A stretch of DNA of 49,982 bases from JADJOY01 sp016713535 [NCBI: Deltaproteobacteria bacterium] (GTDB lineage Bacteria; JADJOY01). The translations under genes were made by a program, and so were the position numbers. This document shows, piece after piece, positions 35,083 through 45,200 of this stretch; position 1 is the stretch's first letter, and every line of letters begins with the position of its first letter. The stretch is from positions 1 through 49,982 of the forward strand of contig JADJOY010000027.1 of NCBI GenBank assembly GCA_016713535.1. The letters are read 5' to 3'. The notes under the pieces were generated by a model, which saw only the letters and a list, made by a program, of their open reading frames with translations, had not been told where the DNA came from and ran no database searches.

Positions 35083-35700
35083 ATGCGCAAACGCAGCCCG
35101 AGCCTGCACGGCAACGCCCCGGATCGAGCCCGTGTGGCGGTGCTGGTGATCGACGTCATCAACGACTTCGATTTCCCGGGCGGTGAGCGGCTCGCGCGCC
35201 GCGCACGGCCGATGGCGCGCCCGCTCGCCACGCTGCTCGGGCGGGCGCGGCGTGCCGAGGTCCCGGTCATCTACGTCAACGACAACTTCGGTCGGTGGCG
35301 ATCGAACTTCCCGTCGCTCATCGAGCACTGCGCGGCGAGCCGCGGCGCCCACCTCACCGCACTCTTGCGCCCGGAGTCCGACGACTACTTCGTGCTCAAG
35401 CTCAAGCACTCCGCGTTCTACGCGAGCCCGCTCGAGCTGCTGCTCGAGAGTCTCGGCGTCGACCCCCTCATCCTGACGGGATTGACGGCCGAGAGCTGCG
35501 TCTTCTTCACGGCGTGTGACGCTTACCTCCGCGACTTCCGGATCGTGATCGCCCCCGACTGCGTCGTGTCGGGCGACGCGAGCCGGAAGCGAGCGGCGCT
35601 CGATCACCTTCGATCGATCCTCCGTGCCACGATCCGAGCCTCGTCCCACATCGCCTTCCCCGCGCGGGGCAGGCGAAAGAGCCGGCGACCGGCACGCTGA
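35083..35700 (+). CDS. Isochorismatase-family cysteine hydrolase
   Basis: 205 residues from ATG 35083 with GGGAGG upstream. The triad is visible: Asp24 (VLVIDVINDFD), Lys106 (LKLKHSAF) and Cys139 (GLTAESCVFFTA). This fold covers nicotinamidases, N-carbamoyl hydrolases and isochorismatases. The VIYVNDNFGRWRSNF loop is typical of uncharacterised members, so the substrate is open. The basic C-terminus (RGRRKSRRPAR) is unusual. Cytosolic. Confidence 0.85.
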   Translation: MRKRSPSLHGNAPDRARVAVLVIDVINDFDFPGGERLARRARPMARPLATLLGRARRAEVPVIYVNDNFGRWRSNFPSLIEHCAASRGAHLTALLRPESDDYFVLKLKHSAFYASPLELLLESLGVDPLILTGLTAESCVFFTACDAYLRDFRIVIAPDCVVSGDASRKRAALDHLRSILRATIRASSHIAFPARGRRKSRRPAR

Positions 35701-35802
35701 ACCGCCCGGCGGCGGGTTCCGGGCCGAGAGCCTCCCGGCAGCGCTCCGAAAAATCGGCGATGTTGCGCCCCCCGATCGACCGCTCCCGTCCGGATCTCCG
35801 CC

Positions 35803-36795
35803 ATGTGTGCCCGCGCCCGCCGCCGTCTCTCGTGTCGCCCGCCGCACTCGCTTCGGCCACTCGCGACGCTGCTCGTCGTCCTCGCAGCGCTCGCGAGCCC
35901 CGCGCCGGCGCTCGCCGACGTCGAGCCGAGCGCCGATCCCCTCGAGGTCGACACCGAGCGCGAGCGCGGCTCGCGACCGCGCTCGTGGGTGAACGGCGAC
36001 CTCGCCGGCTACGTCCAGCCCGGCGCGCGGGCCGGCGGCGCGACCCTCGACAAGGCTCACCTCCACGCGTCGCTCGGCAGCGCGCTACCGCCGATGCGCG
36101 GCGTGCTCGTGACCGGCGAGCTCGAGGTCGGCTACACGCGCTACCGCTTCGACGACTTCGAGGCGCTCGGCGCCGCGGTCTCCGAGCCGATCGAGGACGC
36201 GACGATCGCACGCTTCGGCCCCGGACTGGTGTGGCCGGTCCTCGACGACCTGACGCTGATCGTGAGCGGCGGCGTCGGGTTCGCCGTGGGCGACGGCGCG
36301 CCGCTCGAGCGAGCGCTCACGTATGGCGCGGTCAGCGTGCTCGCGTGGCGGGTGTCGGACACGCTCTCGCTCGCCGCCGTGCTGATCGCGAATTCGCGCC
36401 TCGACGACGATCCGCTGATCCTGCCGGTGGCCGGCTTCGACTGGCAGCCGAGCGAGCGGTGGCGCTTCGAGCTGACCGGCGACATCGCGGGGCCGACGCT
36501 GCGCGGACGCTATCGCCTCGGGGACGAGTGGTGGGCGTCGCTCGCGGGGCGCTGGGAGAGCGACGTCTACAGGATCGAGAGCGACGCGACCGGCCTCGGC
36601 ACGGTGCGCGACGAGCAGCTCACCGCGCTCGCCGGGGTGACGTGGACGCCGTCGCCGGGCGTGGCGCTCGGCCTACGCGCCGGGGCGGCGCTCGCCGACA
36701 CGATCGTGGTGGACGATCGCGACACCGGGCGGGTGGGCTCGGAGCGCTTCGGCGCGAGCCCGGTCGCGGGCGCAATGCTCGAGCTCGCGATCTAG
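35803..36795 (+). CDS. Outer-membrane beta-barrel-like protein
   Basis: 330 residues with a signal peptide (LATLLVVLAALASPAPALA, cleavage near 38). The mature part alternates strands: HLHASLGSALPPMRGVLVTG, ELEVGYTRYRF, RFELTGDIAGPTLRGRYRLG, GVALGLRAGAALADTIVV, ending AGAMLELAI. It resembles DUF6268-type small barrels used as putative outer-membrane components. No catalytic motif. It follows the hydrolase gene by about 100 bp in the same direction. Confidence 0.7.
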   Translation: MCARARRRLSCRPPHSLRPLATLLVVLAALASPAPALADVEPSADPLEVDTERERGSRPRSWVNGDLAGYVQPGARAGGATLDKAHLHASLGSALPPMRGVLVTGELEVGYTRYRFDDFEALGAAVSEPIEDATIARFGPGLVWPVLDDLTLIVSGGVGFAVGDGAPLERALTYGAVSVLAWRVSDTLSLAAVLIANSRLDDDPLILPVAGFDWQPSERWRFELTGDIAGPTLRGRYRLGDEWWASLAGRWESDVYRIESDATGLGTVRDEQLTALAGVTWTPSPGVALGLRAGAALADTIVVDDRDTGRVGSERFGASPVAGAMLELAI

Positions 36796-36885
36796 GCGGC
36801 GGCCCGACCTCTCCTCGGAGGACGCGCGCCCCGTCGGACGCCCGCGCCGGGCGGGCAGGGGCCGACGTCGGCAACGCTCGCCTCT

Positions 36886-36928
36886 CCTCGGAGAGCCCCG
36901 CCTCCCGGCGGGCCGGGGCTCCCCAAAT
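36886..36928 (+). repeat. Type 2 REP-like hairpin
   Basis: TCGGAGAGCCCCGCCTCCC and GGCGGGCCGGGGCTCC pair into a long stem 90 bp after the barrel gene stop. It may double as a transcription end. The rest of 36796-37060 shows nothing else. Confidence 0.55.
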
Positions 36929-37071
36929 GTAGAAATGCGCTCGCGGCATGTCGTTCCTGCTCGACCAGCTCGTGAAATCCACAATCGCGGCGGGGGGCGG
37001 CGGGGGCAGCGTCCGGCGTCGCGCTTGCTCTCTTGGCGCGTGGCCCCTCTCTTCATGCCCCGGAGGTTGCG

Positions 37072-37566
37072 ATGAGCGAGCCCTCCCCGCGCCCACGCGC
37101 GCTGGCTCGACGCCGACTCGGCGTCCGTTTCGTTCCACTTCTGCTCGCGCTCGCGGTCAGCGGGTGCGGTAGCGACCCCGACGACGAGAGCCGCGTTCCA
37201 CAGCAGCCGCCTCTGCCGCCGCCTGTGAGCGCCGGCGCGACGCTCACGGTGACGGTCGATCCCACCGTCCTGCCCGCCGATGGCGAGAGTACGGCCATGG
37301 CGCGGGCGACCCTCACCGACGCCCGTGGGCTACCGCAAGCTGGGCGGCCGCTCGTCTTCACGGCGACGCTCGGCGACATCACCTGGGTCGCGGTCGACCC
37401 GGACGACCCGACCAATCCCTTCCCGACGAGGTGTGTGGCGAGCACAGGCTCGAACGGCAGCGCGGGTTGCACGTTCCGCGCGGGGTTCACGCCAGGGAAC
37501 GCGCTCATCGAGGTGAGCTCGGCCGACCTCGCCCTCTCGAGCTCGACCGCGCTCGGCGTCGACTGA
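37072..37566 (+). CDS. Lipoprotein with an invasin-type Ig domain
   Basis: 164 residues from ATG 37072 with GGAGG upstream. A lipoprotein signal (VPLLLALAVSGCGSDPDDES, Cys near 31) is followed by a Pro-rich linker and one Big_1 domain: LTVTVDPTVLPADGESTAMA RATLTDARGLPQAGRPLVFT, ..GCTFRAGFTPGNALIEVSSA. Such domains are structural adhesin modules. Its stop is immediately followed by the REP array, which may serve as its 3' end. Confidence 0.8.
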   Translation: MSEPSPRPRALARRRLGVRFVPLLLALAVSGCGSDPDDESRVPQQPPLPPPVSAGATLTVTVDPTVLPADGESTAMARATLTDARGLPQAGRPLVFTATLGDITWVAVDPDDPTNPFPTRCVASTGSNGSAGCTFRAGFTPGNALIEVSSADLALSSSTALGVD

Positions 37567-37574
37567 GACCGTTC

Positions 37575-39338
37575 GCCGCGGCGGCCTACCGGAATCAACG
37601 CCACCGCGGATGCTAGGGCCACCCCGTATCGCCGGTCCCGCGACGCGCGACCCTCCGAGCGACATGCCCGTCCGGGGGGGCACGCGTCGCGTGCCCGGCG
37701 ATACGACGGGACCGACGCGTCGACCGAGACGGCGACGCCACGACCGTGCGGCCTACCGGGATCACCGCCACCGCGGACGCCAGGGCCACCCCCGGTGCGC
37801 GACGCGCGACCCCCCCGAGCGACATGCCCGTCCCGCCGGGAGGGGCACGCGTCGCGTGCCCGGCGATACGACGTGACCGACGTGTCGACCGAGACGGCGA
37901 TCGCTGCACAGACCGTGCGGCCTACCGGAACACCCCGCCGGCGGCGGCGCGCGACGACAGCCCGGGGAGGGCGCGTCGCGCCCGGCGATACGACGGGACC
38001 GCGTCGCCCGAGACGGCGATCGCAGCACAGACCGTGCGGCCTACCGGAATCGACGCCACCGCGGATGCCAGGGCCACCTGTCGCCGGTCGCGCGACGCGC
38101 GACCCTCCGAGCGACATGCCCGTCCCGCCGGGGAGGGGCACGCGTCGCGTGCCCGGCGATACGACGGGACCGACGTGTCGACCGAGACGGCGATCGCTGT
38201 ACGACGTGCGGCCTACTGGGATCTCCCTCAGCGCCGACGCTGGCGCCACCCCGTATCGCCGGTCGCGCGGCGCGCGACCCTCCGAGCGACATACCCGTCC
38301 CGCCGGGGAGGGGCACGCGTCGCGTGCCCGGCGATACGACGGGACCGACGCGTCGCCCGAGACGGCGATCGCCGTACGACGTGCGGCCTACTGGGATCTC
38401 CGTCAGCGCCGACGCTGGCATCACCCCGTATCGCCGGTCGCGCGGCGCGCGACCCTCCGGGCGACATACCCGTCCCGCCGGGGAGGGGCACGCGTCGCGT
38501 GCCCGGCGATACGACGGGACCGACGCGTCGCCCGAGACGGCGATCGCAGCACAGACCGTGCGGCCTACTGGGATCTCCCTCAGCGCCGACGCTGGCACCA
38601 CCCCGTATCGCCGGTCGGACGCGCGACCCTCCGAGCGACATGCCCGTCCCGCCGGGGAGGGCACGCGTCGCGTGCCCGGCGATACGACGGGACCGACGCG
38701 TCGCCCGAGACGGCGATCGCTGCACGACCGTGCGGCCTACCGGAATCAACGCCACCGCGGATGCCAGGGCCACCCCGTATCGCCGGTCGCGGCGCGCGAC
38801 CCTCCGAGCGACATGCCCGTCCCGCCGGGAGGGGCGCGTCGCGTGCCCGGCGATACGACGGGACCGATGCGTCGCCCGAGACGGCGATCGCAGCACAGAC
38901 CGTGCGGCCTACCGGAATCGACGCCACCGCGGATGCCAGGGCCACCCCGTATCGCCGGTCGCGCGACGCGCGACCCTCCGAGCGACATGCCCGTCCCGCC
39001 GGGGAGGGGCACGCGTCGCGTGCCCGGCGATACGACGGGACCGACGCGTCGCCCGAGACGGCGATCGCTGTACGACGTGCGGCCTACTGGGATCTCCCTC
39101 AGCGCCGACGCTGGCACCACCCCGTATCGCCGGTCGCGCGACGCGCGACCCTCCGAGCGACATGCCCGTCCCGCCGGGGAGGGGCACGCGTCGCGTGCCC
39201 GGCGATACGACGGGACCGACGCGTCGCCCGAGACGGCGATCGCAGCACAGACCGTGCGGCCTACCGGAATCGACGCCACCGCGGATGCCAGGGCCACCCC
39301 GTATCGCCGGTCGCGCGACGCGCGACCCTCCGGGATCC
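37575..39338. repeat. Tandem array of ~175-bp BIME-like units
   Basis: Eleven units begin with GGCCTAC(C/T)GG. The phrase GTGCGGCCTAC starts at 37746, 37915, 38034, 38206, 38381, 38558, 38730, 38902, 39077 and 39254, giving spacings of 169, 119, 172, 175, 177, 172, 172, 175 and 177; the last unit is truncated. Each complete unit has CGTATCGCCGG with hairpin GTCGCGCGACGCGCGAC and CCTCC, then a short spacer, then GGAGGGGCACGCG-T-CGCGTGCCC with CCGGCGATACG. The two are inverted copies of one head-stem-tail element. The unit end includes GAGACGGCGATCGC. It lies between convergent genes. Confidence 0.85.
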
Positions 39339-39397
39339 CGCGATCGGCGCCGACGGGGACGCGGCGCTGACCCGATCGAAGCCTCTCGGATCCTGCT

Positions 39398-39460
39398 GGC
39401 AACTGCCAGCAGAAAATAGCAAAAACCTGCCAGCGAAAACTGTCACAAAACGCTTTCAGC
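39398..39460. other. A/T-rich palindromic patch after the array
   Basis: CTGCTGGCA-AC-TGCCAGCAG is a perfect 9-bp hairpin, followed by AAAATAGCAAAAACCTGCCAG and ACTGTCACAAAACG. The TGGCA/TGCCA words and A/T runs resemble the operator at 5216-5297. Role unknown. Confidence 0.35.
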
Positions 39461-39509
39461 CGACCTCGAGAGTGCCTCGAAATCAGCCGAAAGCGGCCCC
39501 CCAGGGCTC

Positions 39510-39531
39510 AAAATGGGGCCTCGCCGGCCCC
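39510..39531 (-). terminator. Intrinsic terminator of the histidine kinase gene
   Basis: On the minus strand GGGGCC-GGCGA-GGCCCC is followed by ATTTT, 14 bp after the kinase stop codon. Confidence 0.65.
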
Positions 39532-39544
39532 TACCAGCCCGATT

Positions 39545-41980
39545 TCACGCCGCGGCGGCCGCGGTCACGCCCGCCGCTGGCCCGCCCACGCTCTTCCCCT
39601 CGGCGAAACGCCTGAGCATCGCGTGCAGCTCCTCGCGGCGCAGCGGCTTGGTCAGGTAATCGTCCATGCCGCAGTCGAGGCAGCGCTCACGGTCCGACGC
39701 GAAGGCGTGGGCGGTGAGCGCCACGATCGGGATGTGACCCCCGCCCGCCGCCGCCTCGCGATCCCGGATCGCCACGGTCGCCTCGAAGCCGTCCATGTCC
39801 GGCATCTGGCAGTCCATGAGGATCACGTCGTAGCGCTTGATCCCCGAGCGCTGCACCGCCTCGCGGCCGTCGCCGACCACGTCGACCTTGCAGCCGAGCT
39901 TGGAGAGCATGCGCGCCACCACGCGCTGGTTCACCGAGTTGTCCTCGGCCACCAGCACGTCGAGCCCGAGGCGCTCGAGAGGGTCGTTCGCGGCGTCGGG
40001 CACGGGCGCCGCGGTGAGCTGCTCGGCCGCCACCGGCCGCTCGGGGCGGACCGTGGCGGTGCCGACCTGCAACGTGAGCGACACGGTGAAGCAGCTCCCC
40101 ACGTCGACCGTGCTGCGCGCCGTGATGGTGCCACCCATCAGCTCGGCGAGCTGCTGGCTGATCGCGAGGCCGAGCCCGGTGCCGCCGAACTTGCGCGTCG
40201 TCGACGAGTCGCACTGGGTGAACTTGCCGAACACCTGCTCGATGCGGTCGGCCGGGATGCCGATGCCGGTGTCCTCGACGTCCATCGCGACGCCCACCCG
40301 GCTCCCGTCGCGCTCGCCGGCGCGCACCGAGATGCGCACGTGACCGCGCTGCGTGAACTTGAGGGCGTTGCCGATCAGGTTGGTGAGGATCTGGCGGATC
40401 CGCACCGCGTCGCCGATCACCCCGGCGGGCATGCGCGAGTCGTAGACCACCTCGAGCGCGAGCCCCTTGCTGGTGGCGGCGGGCGTGAACGCCTCGAGCA
40501 GGTCGTTGACCAGGCGCAGCAGGTCGAACGGCACCGTCTCGATCAGGAGCTTCCCGGCCTCGATCTTCGAGAAGTCGAGGATGTCGTTGAGCAGCGCGAG
40601 CAGGCTGGTGCCCGAGCGGTGCGCCAGCTCGGCGCTCTCGCGCTGCTCGGGCGTGAGCTCGGAGTCGAGCAGGAGGTCGAGCATACCGAGCACGCCGTTC
40701 ATCGGTGTGCGGATCTCGTGGCTCATGTTGGCGAGGAACTCGCTCTTGAGCCGCGCCGAGTTGAGCGCCTCGTCGCGCACCCGCAAGAGCTCGCTCTCGA
40801 CCGAGCGCTGGTCGGTGACGTCCCACACCGTCCCCAGGAAGCCCGCCGGCTGGCCGTCGCCGTCCTGCAGCGAGATCGCCGCGCCGAACACCCAGCGCAC
40901 CTCGCCGTTGGGCCGCTCGAAGCGAAAGCGCAGCGCCTTGCGCGCGCCACCCGCGATCAGCTCGCGCCAGTGCTCGAGCAACGCGGCACGATCCTCGGGA
41001 TGGACGGACTGCTGCCAGCGGTCGCCGCGCGCGAACTCGAACGGGCGCCCGGCGATCTCGCACCAGCGGTCGTTGACGTAGGTGCAGTGGCCCTTCTCGT
41101 CGGTCTCGAAGATCCCGACCGGCGCGTGCTGGGAGAGCGTGCGGAAGCGCTGCTCGCTGCGGCGCACTTCTTCCTCGGCCTTGGCACGCCGCGCGAGCTC
41201 GGCATGGAGCAGCGCCTTGGCCGATCCGCGCCCGACGATGAGCGAGCACAGGAAGCCCACCAGCCCGAGCACCGCGCCGCGGCTGCGCAGGATCGACCAG
41301 ACCCAGTCGGCGGCCGGGTAATCCACGCCCAGCACCGCCTCCACGCGGCCAGTCTCCGGCGCGCGCATCGGCACGAGGGCACTGACCCACGTGCCCCACG
41401 CGTCGACGTACGGCTGGTCGACGAAGAGCGCGCGGCCCAGGAACGCCATGCGGATGTCCGCCTCCATCTTGTCGTACACCGTGCCGGGATCGGTGCGCGC
41501 CTCGCGCTCGCCCTCGAAGGCGCCGCTCGAGTCGTAGTCGGTCTCGGAGTCGACGAGCAGCACCGGGCGCTGGTGCGCGTCGAGCCGGAACGTGTAGACG
41601 TCCATCACCGCGCGGTTGACGGCGAGCCACGCCTTCTCGGCCTTGATGAGGGCGAGGTAGTGGGGATCGTCGGGCGCGACGTCGTCCGGCAGCTCGGCGT
41701 GGCCGAGCTGCTCGAGCTGGAGCGCGTAGGTCGGCGCGAAGCCCTCGACCATGTCGCGGAGCTGATAGCGCTGCGCGCGACCGCTCCATTCGGCCGCCGA
41801 GATGCCCACCACGAGCAGCGGCGCCAAGGCGAGCCAGCGGAGCCGCGAGAGCCCCGAGGTCCCGCGCCGCCGCACCAACCAGTATTGGCTGACCACGGCG
41901 GTCACCACGACCGCGACCGCCAGCAAGACGGCATCGAGGCGATAGGCGAGGACGGTGATCCAGAGCTGAGTCGCGGACAT
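39545..41980 (-). CDS. Hybrid sensor histidine kinase/response regulator
   Basis: 811 residues from ATG 41980 ([11 protein letters not shown]); a GTG at 42037 would add 19. Two membrane segments (about 10-32 and 42-60) precede an extracytoplasmic sensor region to about 210, and a third helix ([15 protein letters not shown]) returns to the cytosol. A PAS domain follows ([20 protein letters not shown], ..[12 protein letters not shown]), then HisKA with [10 protein letters not shown], HATPase with [17 protein letters not shown] and GTGLGLAI, and a receiver with the phosphorylated Asp in [14 protein letters not shown] and Lys in YLTKPL. It autophosphorylates and passes phosphate to its own receiver. 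No separate output regulator lies nearby; the transglutaminase cassette is divergent. Confidence 0.9.
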   Translation of the reverse strand: MSATQLWITVLAYRLDAVLLAVAVVVTAVVSQYWLVRRRGTSGLSRLRWLALAPLLVVGISAAEWSGRAQRYQLRDMVEGFAPTYALQLEQLGHAELPDDVAPDDPHYLALIKAEKAWLAVNRAVMDVYTFRLDAHQRPVLLVDSETDYDSSGAFEGEREARTDPGTVYDKMEADIRMAFLGRALFVDQPYVDAWGTWVSALVPMRAPETGRVEAVLGVDYPAADWVWSILRSRGAVLGLVGFLCSLIVGRGSAKALLHAELARRAKAEEEVRRSEQRFRTLSQHAPVGIFETDEKGHCTYVNDRWCEIAGRPFEFARGDRWQQSVHPEDRAALLEHWRELIAGGARKALRFRFERPNGEVRWVFGAAISLQDGDGQPAGFLGTVWDVTDQRSVESELLRVRDEALNSARLKSEFLANMSHEIRTPMNGVLGMLDLLLDSELTPEQRESAELAHRSGTSLLALLNDILDFSKIEAGKLLIETVPFDLLRLVNDLLEAFTPAATSKGLALEVVYDSRMPAGVIGDAVRIRQILTNLIGNALKFTQRGHVRISVRAGERDGSRVGVAMDVEDTGIGIPADRIEQVFGKFTQCDSSTTRKFGGTGLGLAISQQLAELMGGTITARSTVDVGSCFTVSLTLQVGTATVRPERPVAAEQLTAAPVPDAANDPLERLGLDVLVAEDNSVNQRVVARMLSKLGCKVDVVGDGREAVQRSGIKRYDVILMDCQMPDMDGFEATVAIRDREAAAGGGHIPIVALTAHAFASDRERCLDCGMDDYLTKPLRREELHAMLRRFAEGKSVGGPAAGVTAAAAA

Positions 41981-42299
41981 GGCAGGCTCGTGCCGGAACG
42001 GCTCGGCGTCGGCGCCTCCCACCGCGAGAGGCTCCACTCCCGTTCTCGGAAGTACCTAATGAAACTTGAGGAGGGGCGGTGGGCGGGTTCCGGCGGACCG
42101 CCTTTGGTCCCATGGCGCCAGCCAGAGCCCACGCGAGCCCGTCCGGCGCGTGTCCCCCGGCGCCAGCGTCGGCCGCGACGGCGCGCGGCACCCCCACATT
42201 CCCCGGCGAATCGGCGATTCCGCATGATCGCCGCCCCGCGCGGGCCCGACGCGCGCGAGGGGTGCGGATCTTGCTCAAGGCTGCACCTTCGGAGATCCC

Positions 42300-45200
42300 A
42301 TGACCATCCGCGTCGCCCTCCACCACCGCACCGCCTACCGCTACGACCGGCGGATCCACCTCGGTCCGCAGATCATCCGCCTGCGTCCAGCGCCCCACTG
42401 TCCGGTCTCGATCCCGAGCTACTCGCTGCGGATCGAGCCGAAACCCCACTTCATCAACTGGCAGCAGGACCCGCAGGGGAACTTCCTGGCGCGAGTCGTG
42501 GTGCCCGACGCCACCGACCGCCTCGAGATCGACGTCGACCTCACCGCCGACATCGTCACCATCAACCCGTTCGACTTCTTCCTCGAGCCATCCGCCGAGA
42601 AGTACCCGTTCTTCTACGAGTCGTGGCTCGCCAAGGAGCTCAAGCCGTTCCTCGAGACGTTACCGGTGGGCGAGCACCTCGCGCGCTGGCTCGCGAGCGT
42701 CGACCGCACGCCGCGCGCCGTGGTGCCGATGCTCGTCGACCTGAACCGCCGCCTCGCCGACGACGTGCGCTACGTGATCCGCATGCAGCCCGGCGTCCAG
42801 AGCTGCGAGGAGACGCTCTCGCTCGGCAGCGGCTCGTGCCGCGACAGCACCTGGCTGCTGGTGCAGATCCTTCGCAACCTCGGGCTCGCGGCGCGCTTCG
42901 CGTCCGGCTACCTGGTCCAGCTCACCGCCGACCAGAAGTCCCTCGACGGGCCGAGCGGGCCGGAGTCCGACTTCACCGACCTCCACGCGTGGGCCGAGGT
43001 GTTCTTGCCCGGCGCGGGCTGGGTGGGGCTCGACCCTACCTCGGGGCTCTTCGCGGGCGAAGGCCACATCCCGCTCGCCTGCACTCCGGATCCGGTCAGC
43101 GCCGCGCCGATCACCGGCATGCTCGAGGAGTGCGAGGTCGAGTTCGTCCACGAGATGAAGGTCACGCGGATCCACGAGGACCCGCGCGTCACCAAGCCCT
43201 ACACCGAGGCGGCGTGGGCCGCGATCGACGGCCTCGGCCACCGCATCGACGCCGACCTCGACCGCCTCGACGTCCGCCTCACGATGGGCGGCGAGCCCAC
43301 CTTCGTGTCGATCGACGACATGGAGGGCGCCGAGTGGAACACCGCGGCGCTCGGCCCCACCAAGAAGGCGCTGGCGTCCGACCTGATCGGGCGGCTCGCC
43401 GCGCGCTGGGCGCCCGGCGGCTTCATCCACACCGGCCAGGGCAAGTGGTATCCGGGCGAGTCGCTGCCCCGGTGGGCGCTCGGCTGCTACTGGCGGAAGG
43501 ATGGTGTCCCGATCTGGCGCGAGCCGGCGCTGCTCGCCGACGAGCGCAGCCAGCCCGGCCACGGCACGAGCGAGGCGCAGGCGTTCGTGACGGCGCTCGC
43601 CGAGCGCCTCGCCGTCGAGTCGCGCTTCGCGGTGCCGGGCTTCGAGGACACCTGGTACTGGCTGTGGCGCGAGCGGCGGCTGCCGATCAACGTCGATCCC
43701 CACGACGCGCGCCTCGAAGAGCCCGAGGAGCGCGCCCGCATGGCGCGCGTCTTCGATCACGGTCTCGGCAACGTGGTGGGCTACGCGCTGCCGATCACGC
43801 GGCTCTCCGGGCCACGCGGCCTGCGCTGGGCGAGCGGGCCGTGGTTTCTGCGCGGCGAGCGCATGTACCTCCTCCCCGGCGACTCGCCGATGGGCTTTCG
43901 CTTGCCGCTCGACTCGCTGCCCTGGGTGTCCCCCGAGATCCGCGACGGCTGGATCCCGCTCGACCCGTTCGCGGCGCTGCCGCCGCTGCCGGTGCCGGCG
44001 AGCCTCCAGCCGTGGCCGGCCCAAGGCGTCAACCGCAGCGAGCCGCGGATCACGCCACAGCACGCGGGCGGCAGGGCCGCCGCCGGTCCCGGCGCGCGCC
44101 GCGACGGAGATCGCCCCGAGGCTGCCGACGAGTGGAGCCGCTGGCGCCCGAGCGATCCCGACGGCGGAACCTGGGTGATCCGCACCGCGATCTGCGTCGA
44201 GCCGCGCAACGGCCGGCTGCACGTGTTCATGCCGCCGGTGCGTCTCGGCGAGGACTACCTCGACTTGCTCACGGCGATCGAGGACACCGCCGCGGCGCTC
44301 TCGCTGCCGGTCGCGATCGAGGGCTACAAGCCGCCCCGCGATCCACGCCTCGGCCACATCGAGATCACGCCCGACCCCGGCGTGATCGAGGCCAACGTCC
44401 ACCCCGCGTCGAGCTGGAGCGAGCTCAGCGACATCGTCACCGGGCTCTACGAGGACGCGCGCGCGTCGCGCCTCGGCACCGAGAAGTTCATGCTCGACGG
44501 CCGCCACACCGGCACCGGTGGCGGCAACCACGTGGTGCTCGGCGGCCCCACCGCCAACGACAGCCCGTTCCTGCGCCGACCCGACCTGCTGCGCAGCCTG
44601 GTCGGCTACTGGCACAACCATCCGTCGCTCTCGTACCTCTTCTCGGGGCGTTTCATCGGCCCGACCAGCCAGGCGCCGCGCGTCGACGAGGCGCGCAACG
44701 ACGCGATCTACGAGCTCGAGCTGGCGTTCCGCGAGATCCCCGACCCGGGCGGCCCCGGCTGCCCGCCGTGGCTCGTCGACCGCGTGCTGCGCAACCTCCT
44801 GGTCGACGTCACCGGCAACACCCACCGCGCCGAGTTCTGCATCGACAAGCTCTACTCGCCCGACGGGTCCGACGGGCGCCGCGGGCTGGTCGAGATGCGC
44901 GCCTTCGAGATGCCGCCGCACGCGCGCATGAGCCTCGCCCAGCAGCTCCTGATCCGCGGCCTGGTAGCGCGCTTCTGGCGCGAGCCCTACCGCACGCCGC
45001 TGGTGCGGTGGGGGACCGGGCTCCACGATCGCTTCCTCTTGCCCTACTTCGTCGACGAGGACTTCCGCGACGTCTTGGACGAGCTGGTGCGCTTCGGCTA
45101 CCCGTTCGAGCGCGCCTGGTACGACGCCCACTTCGAGTTCCGCTTCCCGGCGATCGGCGAGGTCGTGTACCGCGGCGTGTCGGTGGCGCTGCGCCAGGCG

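Noticed and set aside
37575-39338. CRISPR array
   Set aside because: Repeats are ~175 bp and nearly identical throughout, without unique spacers of uniform length, and no cas genes are near.
37746-39419. Long open frames (over 300-500 codons) running through the repeat array
   Set aside because: They are by-products of stop-poor GC-rich repeats. The unit length is not a constant multiple of three and the translations are Arg/Pro-rich without family likeness.
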